NCBI GenBank assembly: GCA_965220645.1
Contig: OZ244836.1
Coordinates: 1,488,001 to 1,552,000 of the forward strand
DNA from: Aldehydirespirator sp965220645
GTDB lineage: Bacteria; Actinomycetota; Acidimicrobiia; Acidimicrobiales; Aldehydirespiratoraceae
DNA: 64,000 nt
Direction: 5' to 3'
Shown: piece after piece, positions 45,128-53,812 of the stretch
Layout: the number at the start of each line of letters is the position of its first letter
How positions within the stretch are numbered: the stretch's first letter is position 1
The notes under the pieces: generated by a model
What the model was told of the DNA's origin: nothing
Databases searched by the model: none
Seen by the model: the letters and a program-made list of their open reading frames with translations, nothing else
Made by a program: the position numbers and the translations under genes

Positions 45128-45472
45128 GTGTTCATGATCGACGAGGCCCGCTTCGAGCAGTTGGTGGGCGAGGCCCTTGATTCGTTGCCCCCTGCGCTGG
45201 GGGAGATGATGGAGAACATCGTGGTGATGGTGGAGGACGCCCACCCCGACGAGGATCTCCTCGGCCTCTACGAGGGTGTTCCCCTGACCGAGCGGGAGGA
45301 CTACGGCGGGCTGGCCATGCCCGACCGGGTGACCGTCTACCGCCTGCCCATCTGCCAGATCTGCGACAGCGAGGACGAGTTGCTGGACGAGGTCATGGTC
45401 ACCGTGGTGCACGAGGTGGCCCATCACTTCGGCATCGACGACGAGACCCTGCACCAACTCGGCTGGGACTAG
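45128..45472 (+). CDS. Small zincin-like metallopeptidase-family protein
   Basis: A 114-residue protein of the 'metallopeptidase family' (DUF1025 type). The zinc site HEVAHHFGIDDETLHQLGW is at the C-terminus, with HExxH at residues ~97-101. An N-terminal helix FEQLVGEALDSLPPALGEMM and a middle strand GLYEGVPLTEREDYG complete the minimal zincin fold. The start is GTG 45128 or ATG 45134. The substrate of this widespread actinobacterial family is unknown. Confidence 0.88.
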   Translation: MFMIDEARFEQLVGEALDSLPPALGEMMENIVVMVEDAHPDEDLLGLYEGVPLTEREDYGGLAMPDRVTVYRLPICQICDSEDELLDEVMVTVVHEVAHHFGIDDETLHQLGWD

Positions 45473-45537
45473 CCGAAGGGGTTGCTGGTTCGTATCGGAG
45501 TCACCCGGGCCGGCTTGAACCACTCGCACGCGATGGC

Positions 45538-47055
45538 TCAGGCGAAGCGGGGAAAGCGGCTCCGGGGACCGGCTTCGGCCCAGTCCATGTGGTTGCGTAC
45601 GTACTCGTTGGCGGCGTCTCGCCGCGGGTTGTAGTCCCACGAACGCGTGCCTGTGGATCCGGCCGCGGCGTACAGCACCCGGCGGGCGCGCTGGGAGCAC
45701 AGCACGCGGTCGCGGATGGCGGCGCTGTCCCAGCGCTGGGCGGTTTCGGCGGCGAAGGCCGCGGCCAGGGCGGCGCAGTCGGGATCGGCGGCGAGGTTGG
45801 TTCGCTCGAGCGGATCGGCTTCCACGTCGTAGAGCAGCGGGGGGTCGGTCTCGCAGTGGATGTACTTGTGGCGACCCCGCCGGATCATGAACATCGGGTG
45901 CGAGGTCATCTCGGCCATGTACTCGCCCGTGGTCTCGGCGGCGACATCGGTGCCGCCGGCCGCGACCTCCCACAGGCTGCGTCCGGCGAGCGGTGCTGCG
46001 AGCTCGGGCCAGGCCCCGCCGCCGGTCGCGATGTCGAGCAGGGTGGGCAGCAGGTCCAGATGCGAGCAGACGTTGGGAACCGAGCGGCTGGCCACCTCCG
46101 GTCCGGCCATGATCAGCGGCACCCGAGCCGAACGCTCGAAGAACGACATCTTGAAGAACGTGCCCCGGTCGCCGAGCATGTCTCCGTGGTCGCTGGTCAC
46201 GATCACCACGGTGTTGTCGAGACGGCCGGTCTCGTCCAGCACCCCCACGAGGCGACCGACCCATGAGTCGAAGTAGCTCGTGTTGGCGTAGTAGCCGTGG
46301 CGGGCGTTGCGGCACTGGTCGGTGGTGTAGCCGACCGTGTCGGCCTCGATGCCGCGGCGGATGCGCCGGGTGTGGGGGTCGAGCGCATCTTCGGAGATGG
46401 GCTCGGGCAGGTCGATGTCGTCGTGGTTGTAGAGGTTCCACCACTCGGGTCGGGCCACGTAGGGGTCGTGGGGGTGGATGAACGACGCCACCAGGAAGAA
46501 CGGTCGCTCGTCAGGGTCCCGGGCCAGGTCGTAGAGGCGGCGAACCGCGGCGAACCCGACCTCCTCGTCGTAGTCGATCTGGTACGTGGCCAGCGCCTGT
46601 CCGGCCTCCGACAGGCTGTCCATGTTGTGATACCACTTGCCGATGCGCGTGTCGGGATCGTCCCAGTCGGGGGTCCAGGCGAAGTCGGCGGGATAGATGT
46701 CGGTGGTGAGACGCTCGTCGAACCCGTGGAGCTGATCGGGGCCCACGAAGTGCATCTTTCCTGACAGGCAGGTGCGGTAGCCGGCGAGCGCCAGGTAGTG
46801 GGCCAGAGTGGGCACCGACGCCGGGAACTCGGCGGCGTTGTCCCACGCTCCGATGGCCGATACCGGCTGGCCCGACAGCATGGTGAAGCGGGCCGGGGCA
46901 CACAGCGGCGAATGGCAGTACGCCGCGTCGAAGCGGGCCCCGCGCTCGGCCAGAGCCTCCATTGCCGGCGTGCGTACGAGCGGATGGCCGTAGGCCCCGG
47001 TGAAATGGGGTGCGAGCTGGTCGGCCATGACGACCAAGATGTCGGGCTGGCTCAT
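45538..47055 (-). CDS. betC: Choline-sulfatase-like sulfatase
   Basis: A 505-residue type I sulfatase. The formylglycine motif CAPARFTMLSG (C-x-P-x-R) is near residues 52-62, so it needs post-translational conversion of Cys to formylglycine. PDILVVMADQLAPHFTGAYG provides the first metal aspartates, SGKMHFVGPDQLHGFDERLT and TSDHGDMLGDRGTFFKMSFF the others. The C-terminal region with GRHKYIHCETDPPLLYDVEA and the CSQRARRVLYAA tail match choline-sulfatases, which release choline for glycine betaine synthesis. No bet genes flank it here. Substrate assignment is likely but not certain. Confidence 0.85.
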   Translation of the reverse strand: MSQPDILVVMADQLAPHFTGAYGHPLVRTPAMEALAERGARFDAAYCHSPLCAPARFTMLSGQPVSAIGAWDNAAEFPASVPTLAHYLALAGYRTCLSGKMHFVGPDQLHGFDERLTTDIYPADFAWTPDWDDPDTRIGKWYHNMDSLSEAGQALATYQIDYDEEVGFAAVRRLYDLARDPDERPFFLVASFIHPHDPYVARPEWWNLYNHDDIDLPEPISEDALDPHTRRIRRGIEADTVGYTTDQCRNARHGYYANTSYFDSWVGRLVGVLDETGRLDNTVVIVTSDHGDMLGDRGTFFKMSFFERSARVPLIMAGPEVASRSVPNVCSHLDLLPTLLDIATGGGAWPELAAPLAGRSLWEVAAGGTDVAAETTGEYMAEMTSHPMFMIRRGRHKYIHCETDPPLLYDVEADPLERTNLAADPDCAALAAAFAAETAQRWDSAAIRDRVLCSQRARRVLYAAAGSTGTRSWDYNPRRDAANEYVRNHMDWAEAGPRSRFPRFA

Positions 47056-47171
47056 GTCCAGAAGCTAATGGACGCCCGCTGCGATGGGGCTGGCCAACGG
47101 TCCGCGCGCGGCAGCTTCCCCATATGTACGTTGCGGCTGTAACGCCGACTTCGTTGGATCAGGAGCACTGC

Positions 47172-49685
47172 GTGAACTTCAGAGCTGGTACCGCCCGAGC
47201 CCGTCCGTCCCGATCGGACACCCCTGGATGGGCTCACCGACGCCGAGCCCCCAGAACGCTGGCCGCGATGGCCGTCGCGGCTCTCCTGGCGACGTTGACA
47301 GCGCCCTCGAGCGCTCTGGCCCAGGCCGAGGAGCCGGTCGACCGGCCGGCGCTGCTGGAGCTCTTCATTGCCACCGACGGCACCAACTGGGATCGACACG
47401 ACAGCTGGGGCTCCGAACTTCCGCTGGAGAGTTGGTACGGCGTGAGCACCGACGAAGACGGCAGGGTAGTTCGCTTGGCGCTGCCGTCGAACGGGCTGTC
47501 GGGGGAGCTTCCCTCTGCGATCGGCGGCCTCACGGCCCTGGAGCTACTGGACCTCGGCGACAACGAGGTGTACGGGGAGATCCCCGCCGAGATCGGAGAG
47601 CTGTCCAACCTCGCGCACCTGGACCTCCAGAACAACGACCTCGACAGGCAGATTCCGACCGAGATCGGCAGTCTCGACAAGCTCACCACCCTGGACCTGC
47701 GAGACAACGGCCTATGGGGAGCGCTCACCCCCGAGATCGGCCAGCTCGCGAGTCTCAGGATTCTCGACCTTCGCAACAACGGGTTCTCCCGCGAGATCCC
47801 CGCGACGTACGGCGATCTCTCCTCGCTGACTCACATGGTGCTCAGCGGGAACCGTCTGTCGGGTGAGATCCCCGCCGAGTTCGGCAGTCTCACCAACCTC
47901 GCCTGGCTGGACCTCAGCTCCAACCGCCTGTCGGGTGAGATCCCCGCCGAGTTCGGCAGTCTCGCCAACGTCACCTGGCTGGACCTGAGCTCCAACCGTC
48001 TGTCGGGTGAGATCCCCACCGAGCTGAGCTTGCTGACCCGGCTCAAGCGGCTCAGTCTCTGGAACAACGGGTTGTCGGGAGAGATCCCCGACGCGCTTGG
48101 TCTGCTGTCAGAGCTTGAAGATCTCAGCCTCAGCCTCAATCAGCTGTCGGGCCCGATTCCCTCCCGGCTCGGTGATCTCGCCGCGTTGCAGCGCCTGAGG
48201 CTCGGGCACAACAACCTGTCCGGTCAGATCCCTGCCGAACTGGGCAACGCCGCCGGGTTGAGGTACCTGTCGCTGGAGGACAATGACCTGTCGGGGGCGA
48301 TTCCCGCGGAACTCGGCAGCCTCGCCAACCTGAGAGATCTGTCGTTGGAGGACAACCGGCTGTCCGGCGAGATACCCGCGCAGATCGGCAGACTCGGCCA
48401 ACTGAGGGGTCTGTACCTCGACGACAACCGGCTCTCGGGCAACATCCCCGCCTCGATCGGGAGCTTGAACCGTCTGGAGGACCTGCTGCTCGAAGGCAAC
48501 GAGCTGACGGGGGAGATCCCGCCGTCGCTGGGCAACCTCGCGAGTCTGGAGAGCCTGAGCCTCGCCGACAACTGGCTCTACGGGGAGATCCCTTGGCAGA
48601 TCGCCAACCTCGAGAGGCTCCAGATCCTGCGACTGGACGACAACGAGTTGTCGGGCCCGATTCCCGGCGGCGTAGGTCACCTGACGCGCCTTACGGAACT
48701 CGACCTGCGGAACAACTCGCTGTCGGGAACGATCCCGCCCGGGATGGGCAAGCTGACCAAGCTCACGCGACTCGATCTGCGCAGCAACGAGCTCTCGGGC
48801 GAGATCCCTGGCGCCATCGGCAATCTGAACGCACTCGCGATTCTCAACCTGAGCGGCAACCGGCTGTCCGGGCCCATTCCTGAGAGCGTCTCCAAGATCT
48901 CGAGCCTCACCCACCTGGTGCTGCGCGGCAACGGGCTGTCCGGGGAGATCCCGGAGTCGCTGGCCCGCCTCGAGAGGCTCCAGTGGCTGGATCTCAGCCG
49001 CAACGAGCTGTCCGGGGAGATTCCGGCGGGACTCGGCGACATCGCCAGCCTCAAGTCCCTGTACCTCAGCTTCAACCATCTGGAGGGCGAGATTCCCGCC
49101 GAACTCGGCAACCTGGCGAACCTCAGGATCCTGAAGATCCGCTTCAACCAGTTGTCGGGCGAGATTCCCGCAGAGCTGGGCAATCTCGGCCGTCTGAGGC
49201 AACTCAACCTCTGGCACAACCAGTTGTCGGGCGACATCCCCGAAGAGCTGGGACGACTGGAGGCCCTCACGCGACTGGACCTCGACGACAACCAGCTGAC
49301 GGGGGGGATCCCTGCCGCGATCGGCGACCTCGTTCTTCTCACGGAACTGTGGCTGAGGGGCAACGACCTTTCCGGTGAGATTCCGGCCCGGCTCGGTCGC
49401 CTGAGGTACCTGCGGCGCCTGTACCTGGACGGCAACCGGCTCTCCGGTGAGATTCCCGCCGAGTTCGGCTACCTCGCCAGCCTGAAGCGCCTGTGGCTTC
49501 AGGACAACGATCTGTCGGGCGAGATCCCGGCTGAGATGGGCGAGCTGACGGATCTGGATCAGCTCTTCCTGGGCGGCACCAACTCGTGGAGCGGATGTCT
49601 CCCCGCGGCTTGGGAGTCGCTCGACACCCCGGCTGATGATCTGGACGCGCTGGGCCTGGATTTCTGCGAGTCAGCCGGCGTATAG
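47172..49685 (+). CDS. Secreted leucine-rich-repeat protein (about 29 plant-type LRRs)
   Basis: An 837-residue extracellular protein. Start at GTG 47172 is favoured by AGGAG six bases upstream; the in-frame ATG at 47124 has none. A signal peptide (LAAMAVAALLATLTAPSSALA, ~31-51) precedes the standard cap RPALLELFIATDGTNWDRHD with SWYGVSTDEDGRV. Then come about 29 units of 24 residues with the pattern LxxLDLxxNxLSGEIPAELGNL, the plant-specific/bacterial LRR class, followed by a C-terminal cap CLPAAWESLDTPADDLDALG. No LPXTG, membrane helix or catalytic domain is seen. The likely role is binding of glycans or proteins at the surface or outside. Confidence 0.93.
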   Translation: MNFRAGTARARPSRSDTPGWAHRRRAPRTLAAMAVAALLATLTAPSSALAQAEEPVDRPALLELFIATDGTNWDRHDSWGSELPLESWYGVSTDEDGRVVRLALPSNGLSGELPSAIGGLTALELLDLGDNEVYGEIPAEIGELSNLAHLDLQNNDLDRQIPTEIGSLDKLTTLDLRDNGLWGALTPEIGQLASLRILDLRNNGFSREIPATYGDLSSLTHMVLSGNRLSGEIPAEFGSLTNLAWLDLSSNRLSGEIPAEFGSLANVTWLDLSSNRLSGEIPTELSLLTRLKRLSLWNNGLSGEIPDALGLLSELEDLSLSLNQLSGPIPSRLGDLAALQRLRLGHNNLSGQIPAELGNAAGLRYLSLEDNDLSGAIPAELGSLANLRDLSLEDNRLSGEIPAQIGRLGQLRGLYLDDNRLSGNIPASIGSLNRLEDLLLEGNELTGEIPPSLGNLASLESLSLADNWLYGEIPWQIANLERLQILRLDDNELSGPIPGGVGHLTRLTELDLRNNSLSGTIPPGMGKLTKLTRLDLRSNELSGEIPGAIGNLNALAILNLSGNRLSGPIPESVSKISSLTHLVLRGNGLSGEIPESLARLERLQWLDLSRNELSGEIPAGLGDIASLKSLYLSFNHLEGEIPAELGNLANLRILKIRFNQLSGEIPAELGNLGRLRQLNLWHNQLSGDIPEELGRLEALTRLDLDDNQLTGGIPAAIGDLVLLTELWLRGNDLSGEIPARLGRLRYLRRLYLDGNRLSGEIPAEFGYLASLKRLWLQDNDLSGEIPAEMGELTDLDQLFLGGTNSWSGCLPAAWESLDTPADDLDALGLDFCESAGV
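47857..48000 (+). repeat. Two near-identical 72-bp units inside the LRR gene
   Basis: Units starting at 47857 and 47929 (period exactly 72 bp, 24 codons) share CTGTCGGGTGAGATCCCCGC and the following GAGTTCGGCAGTCTC, and differ at only a few positions. The other LRRs in the gene are much more diverged at the DNA level. This indicates a recent single-repeat duplication within the array. Confidence 0.75.
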
Positions 49686-49710
49686 TCTCGGGCGACAACA
49701 AGAAAAAGAC

Positions 49711-49803
49711 CGGGGAGCTCGGGACAGCCGGGCTGAGAGGGCATCCACGCGATCGCAGCGGTGTCGACCCGTCGACCTGATCTGGGTAATGCCAGCGGAG
49801 GAA
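49711..49803 (+). promoter_or_regulatory. TPP riboswitch (THI element)
   Basis: The two conserved THI cores are present: GGGCTGAGAGGGCATCC (49730-49746) and ACCCGTCGACCTGATCTGGG followed by TAATGCCAGCGGAGGAAGA (49767-49805). The 3' conserved core contains GGAGG, 9 bp before the ATG of thiB, so the ribosome site is part of the aptamer's 3' strand; ligand binding would block translation directly. It sits between the LRR gene end (49685) and thiB, and should shut the thiamine transport operon when thiamine pyrophosphate is plentiful. Confidence 0.95.
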
Positions 49804-49808
49804 GACCC

Positions 49809-50945
49809 ATGGATCATCCACGAATCCCAAACTCAACCCACCTGAGCGCGCCCCGTCGCACGACCGGCACACGGATCCGAGCGGTGACGTTGGCCGTCGC
49901 CGCGGTTGCGGTGATTGCCGCGGCCTGCAGCGGAGACCGTTCCGAGGACCTGTCCGCCACGGAGGACATCGCGACTGCGGACGATCTGTCCGGCACGACG
50001 GTGACGTTGCTCACCCACGACTCGTTCTACCTGTCGCCTGAGACCCTCGAGGCGTTCACGGAGTCCACCGGCATCGTCGTTGAGCAGCTCGCGGCGGGAG
50101 ACGCCGGGGCGCTCGTGGCTCAAGCGTGCCTCACCGCGGGCGAGCCGCTGGGCGACGTTCTGTTCGGGATCGACAACACCTTCCTGCAGCGCGGCCTCGA
50201 CTGCGGCATGTTCGAGTCCTACATTTCGCCCGGCCTCGCCGCTGTGCCCGACCGGTTCGAGCTCGATCCGGAGCACCGGGTCACTCCCATCGACTTCGGC
50301 GATGTGTGCCTCAACTACTGGGTCGAGGCCTTCGACGGCTCGCCGCCCCCGCCGTCATCTCTCGACGATCTGATCGATCCGGCCTACGCGGGCATGCTCG
50401 TCGTGCAGAGCCCGGAGACCTCGTCGCCGGGACTTGCGTTCCTGCTGGCCACCATCGCCCGCTACGGCGAGGGCTGGGAGGACTACTGGGCCGCGCTGCG
50501 CGACAACGGCGTGTCGGTCACCGCCGGCTGGGAGGACGCCTACTACGGCGAGTTCACCGCCGGCGGCGGCGAGCGTCCGATCGTCGTGTCGTACGCGTCG
50601 AGCCCGCCCGCCGAGGTGATCTTCGCCGACCCGCCCGTCGACGAGCCGCCCACGGGGGTGGTCACCGCCAGTTGCTACCGCCAGATCGAGTTCGCCGGCG
50701 TGCTTGCCGGTGCCGACAACCCGGCCGGGGCCCAGGCCCTGATCGACTTCATGCTCACGCCGACGTTCCAGAACGACGTCCCGCTCAACATGTTCGTGTT
50801 CCCGGTCATCACCACGGCCACCCTCCCGGACGTGTTCGTCGAGCACGCCGAGATAGCGGATGATCCGTTCATCCTCGAGCCCGCCCAGGTTGAGGCCCAG
50901 CGCAACGCCTGGACGGACCGGTGGGTGGAGATCGTCCTTCGCTGA
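49809..50945 (+). CDS. thiB: Thiamine ABC transporter substrate-binding lipoprotein
   Basis: A 378-residue lipoprotein. The signal ends in a lipobox, VAVIAAAC, with the cysteine near residue 40, then SGDRSEDLSATEDIA linker. The mature part is a type II periplasmic-binding fold: TVTLLTHDSFYLSPETLEAF, LFGIDNTFLQRGLDCGMFE, PIDFGDVCLNYW and SPETSSPGLAFLLATIARYG, all matching ThiB/TbpA. It captures thiamine or its phosphates outside the membrane. It is the first gene after the TPP riboswitch. A dispersed-repeat copy separates it from thiP. Confidence 0.93.
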   Translation: MDHPRIPNSTHLSAPRRTTGTRIRAVTLAVAAVAVIAAACSGDRSEDLSATEDIATADDLSGTTVTLLTHDSFYLSPETLEAFTESTGIVVEQLAAGDAGALVAQACLTAGEPLGDVLFGIDNTFLQRGLDCGMFESYISPGLAAVPDRFELDPEHRVTPIDFGDVCLNYWVEAFDGSPPPPSSLDDLIDPAYAGMLVVQSPETSSPGLAFLLATIARYGEGWEDYWAALRDNGVSVTAGWEDAYYGEFTAGGGERPIVVSYASSPPAEVIFADPPVDEPPTGVVTASCYRQIEFAGVLAGADNPAGAQALIDFMLTPTFQNDVPLNMFVFPVITTATLPDVFVEHAEIADDPFILEPAQVEAQRNAWTDRWVEIVLR

Positions 50946-50970
50946 AGTCCCTCCGAGCTACGCAGTCATG

Positions 50971-51070
50971 CCCGCTCTTGTTCGCTCCGCTCACGGGCCG
51001 CTCGGGCCGCGGCCTCGCTGACCGCCTCGCCAGGATCCTCACGAATTGCCGCCCATCCGCTCGGCCTCTG
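50971..51070 (+). repeat. Dispersed ~100-bp intergenic repeat, copy D (inside the thiamine operon)
   Basis: Forward copy beginning CCCGCTCTTGTTCGCTCCGC (50971-50990), continuing to GCGGCCTCGCTGA and ending CATCCGCTCGGCCTCTGG (51055-51072). It lies entirely between the thiB stop (50945) and the thiP ATG (51076), so it would be part of the operon mRNA. It ends 5 bp before thiP and leaves no Shine-Dalgarno sequence apart from its own TCTGGGA. Confidence 0.8.
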
Positions 51071-51075
51071 GGACC

Positions 51076-52725
51076 ATGACTGCCCCCGCCCGTATCGCCA
51101 GGGGTGCCGTATCCGCGCTGCCCGCCCTGGCGGTGGGCGGGTTCATGGTGCTGTTCTTTGCCTGGCCCATCGCCGGGGTGATCGCCAGAGGCATCGGCGG
51201 GACCAGCCCGGCGAGCCTGCTGAGCGAAGTCCTCAGTTCGGGTTCGCATCTCTCGGTCATCTGGTTCACCGTCTGGCAGGCGGTCGTCTCCACTGCTCTC
51301 ACCGTGGCGGTGGCGCTGCCCGCGGCGGGTGCCATGGCCCGGCTGCGCTTCCGGGGGCAACGGCTGATGAGGGCGTTGGCGACGGTGCCGTTCGTGCTGC
51401 CCACTGTGGTGGTGGCCGCCGCGTTCGAGGGGCTGTTCGCCCGGTTCGGCCTCGCCGGGGACGACGGGTTGAGCCTGCGCCACACGGTGTGGGCCATCCT
51501 GCTGGCCCACGTGTTCTTCAACTACGCCGTCGTGCTCCGAACGGTCGGGGCGCACTGGGCGAACCTCGACGCCCGGGTGGAGGATCAGGCCCGGGTGCTG
51601 GGCGCCTCTCGGATCCAGGTCTTTCGCAAGGTCGTGCTACCCCGCCTGGCACCGTCGCTGGCTGCGGCCTCGGCCATCGTCTACCTGTTCTCGTTCACGT
51701 CCTTCGGTGTGGTGCTGATACTGGGAGGACCGGCCCGGGCCACGATCGAGACCGAGATCTACCGCTACGCCATCGTCCGGCTCGACCTCTCCACCGCCGC
51801 GGCTCTGGCCGTGGTGCAGCTGGCCGCTGTGGTTGCGCTGGTAGCGGTATCGAACGCACTTGAGCGGCGACGCGCCGCGATCGAACCTGCCTCTCCGCCT
51901 GCGGCCGCGCCCCGGCGCAGAGGTCCCGGTCTGGTCGCCAACCTGGCGGTGATGGGGCTGATCCTGGGCCTGCCGCTTGCGGTGCTGTTGGAGCGGTCGT
52001 TCGCGGCGGGCCGCAGCGGCGGCTACACGATGCGCAACTACACAGCCATGGCTGAGCGCGTCAACCTGCTGCCGGATACGGCCCTGGCCGCCCTGCGGAA
52101 CTCGCTTGCGTTCGCGCTTCCCGCAGCCGCGCTGGCGCTGCTCGTGGGCGGGGCGGCCACGCTGGTGGTGCTGCGGTCGGGCTCTCGCAGCACGCGGGGT
52201 CTGGGCCGGGCTTTCGATGTCGGTCTGACCCTCCCGCTGGGCACCTCCGCGGTAACGATCGGACTGGGGTTCCTGTTGGTGCTCGACCGCCCGCCCATAG
52301 ACATCCGAACCTCGGTGATCGTCGTGCCCATCGCCCACGCACTGGTGGGGGTTCCCTTCGTCGTGCGAACCCTGGTGCCGATGCTGCGAACCGTGAATCC
52401 TCAAGTTCGAGAGGCGGCGTCCGTGCTCGGCGCCTCGCCCCGTCGGGTGCGCCGCGAGGTGGATCTTCGGGTTGCGGCCCGGGGCGTCGCGGTCGGCGCC
52501 GGGTTCGCCTTCGCGGTGTCGCTGGGGGAGTTCGGGGCGACGTCGTTCATTCCACGCCGACCGGAGACGCTCACCGCGCCGCTGGCCCTGTTCCGGCTGC
52601 TGGGCACCCCCGGCGAGGCCCTGCGGGGTCAGGCCATGGCGCTGGCGGTCGCGCTCATGGCGCTCACGGCTGTGGCAGTCTTCGTCATGGACATGTGGGG
52701 CGACACCCGCAGGGGGGTCTTCTGA
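51076..52725 (+). CDS. thiP: Thiamine ABC transporter permease
   Basis: A 549-residue double permease with about 12 transmembrane helices in two homologous halves, as in ThiP. Each half carries an EAA loop: QARVLGASRIQVFRKVVLPR (~178-197) and REAASVLGASPRRVRREVDL (~445-464). I chose the ATG at 51076; the longer frame enters the dispersed repeat. One base separates its stop from the ATG of thiQ. It forms the membrane pore for thiamine uptake with ThiB and ThiQ. Confidence 0.93.
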   Translation: MTAPARIARGAVSALPALAVGGFMVLFFAWPIAGVIARGIGGTSPASLLSEVLSSGSHLSVIWFTVWQAVVSTALTVAVALPAAGAMARLRFRGQRLMRALATVPFVLPTVVVAAAFEGLFARFGLAGDDGLSLRHTVWAILLAHVFFNYAVVLRTVGAHWANLDARVEDQARVLGASRIQVFRKVVLPRLAPSLAAASAIVYLFSFTSFGVVLILGGPARATIETEIYRYAIVRLDLSTAAALAVVQLAAVVALVAVSNALERRRAAIEPASPPAAAPRRRGPGLVANLAVMGLILGLPLAVLLERSFAAGRSGGYTMRNYTAMAERVNLLPDTALAALRNSLAFALPAAALALLVGGAATLVVLRSGSRSTRGLGRAFDVGLTLPLGTSAVTIGLGFLLVLDRPPIDIRTSVIVVPIAHALVGVPFVVRTLVPMLRTVNPQVREAASVLGASPRRVRREVDLRVAARGVAVGAGFAFAVSLGEFGATSFIPRRPETLTAPLALFRLLGTPGEALRGQAMALAVALMALTAVAVFVMDMWGDTRRGVF

Positions 52726-52726
52726 G

Positions 52727-53806
52727 ATGCTGACGGTCAGCGGTGCCAGGGTCTCGTTCGAGAGGGTTGCAGCCCTCGACGGTGTCGACCTCGAGGTGGC
52801 AACCGGCGAGGTTGTAGCCATCCTCGGCCCCAGCGGCTGCGGCAAGAGCACACTGCTGCGGGCGGTGGCCGGCTTGCAGCCCCTGGATTCCGGCGAGGTC
52901 CGTTGGGACGGCGAGGACCTGGCCGGGCTGCCCGTGCACCGGCGCGACTTCGGGCTGATGTTCCAGGAGCACGCGCTGTTCTCCCACCGCGACGTGGCGG
53001 CCAACGTCGGCTTCGGGCTGCGTATGCAGAAGATGGACGCGGCCAGCCGGAGTCGGCGGGTTCGCGAGGTTCTGAGCCTGGTGGGGATGGCGGGCTTCGA
53101 GGAGCGGCAGATCGCCACGCTCTCAGGAGGCGAGGCCCAACGGGTGGCGCTGGCCCGTTCGCTGGCGCCCGAGCCCCGCCTGCTGATGCTCGACGAACCC
53201 CTCGGCTCGCTGGACCGGCCCCGCCGCGAGGAGCTCACCGAGGAGCTCAGGCATCTGCTGCGCGGCATCGGTGTCACCGTCCTGCACGTGACCCACGATC
53301 ACGACGAGGCCTTCGCAGTGGCCGACCGCGTGGCGGTCATGCAATCCGGCCGCATCGCCAGGATCGGCACCCCCGCCGAGATCTGGCACGATCCCCGCGA
53401 AGCCGCAGTGGCCCGTTTCCTGGGTCATGCCAACGTGGTGACGGTGGGGGAGGGTGGCTCCGTGCCGTGGGGTCGCCTGCATGTGGCCCCAGGCCCGGTG
53501 GTGGTGCGTGCCGATGCCTTCCGCCGCATGGACGCTTCGCTTGCCGACGCCGACGACGCCGTCACGGGAACGGCCACCGACGCCGACGACGCCGTCACGG
53601 GAACGGCCACCGACGCCGACGACGCCGTCACGGGAACGGTCACCGACGCCCGATTCCGGGGTGATCGCTTTGAGCTGACCCTGCGCACCGTCCCGGGTGA
53701 TCTTGAGCTGTTGGTGCGCGACCCGCTCCCCACAGCAACCGGCGAAACCATCACCTACGCCGTGGATGTGGGAGCGGTCGTGTCCGTCGGCTCACCTCCG
53801 GCCTGA
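52727..53806 (+). CDS. thiQ: Thiamine ABC transporter ATP-binding protein with tandem-repeat insert
   Basis: A 359-residue ABC ATPase. Walker A ILGPSGCGKSTLLRAVAG is at ~27-44, Q-loop LMFQEHALFSHRDV near 77, signature LSGGEAQRVALARSLAPEP near 131 and Walker B LLMLDEPLGSLD near 151. The C-terminal ~100 residues form a TOBE-like domain, interrupted by three 11-residue repeats DADDAVTGTAT (~274-306). The repeats are acidic and probably an exposed loop. It powers thiamine uptake with ThiP. Classical ThiQ is shorter (~230 residues) and lacks the TOBE part; relatives of PotA/FbpC-type length are equally possible, but context supports thiamine. Confidence 0.9.
   Translation: MLTVSGARVSFERVAALDGVDLEVATGEVVAILGPSGCGKSTLLRAVAGLQPLDSGEVRWDGEDLAGLPVHRRDFGLMFQEHALFSHRDVAANVGFGLRMQKMDAASRSRRVREVLSLVGMAGFEERQIATLSGGEAQRVALARSLAPEPRLLMLDEPLGSLDRPRREELTEELRHLLRGIGVTVLHVTHDHDEAFAVADRVAVMQSGRIARIGTPAEIWHDPREAAVARFLGHANVVTVGEGGSVPWGRLHVAPGPVVVRADAFRRMDASLADADDAVTGTATDADDAVTGTATDADDAVTGTVTDARFRGDRFELTLRTVPGDLELLVRDPLPTATGETITYAVDVGAVVSVGSPPA
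53546..53644 (+). repeat. Three 33-bp tandem repeats inside thiQ
   Basis: Three head-to-tail copies of GACGCCGACGACGCCGTCAC plus GGGAACGGCCACC, identical apart from one base in the third copy (GTC for GCC). They encode DADDAVTGTAT three times. The unit length is a multiple of three, so copy-number change keeps the frame. Confidence 0.95.
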
Positions 53807-53812
53807 CGGCCG

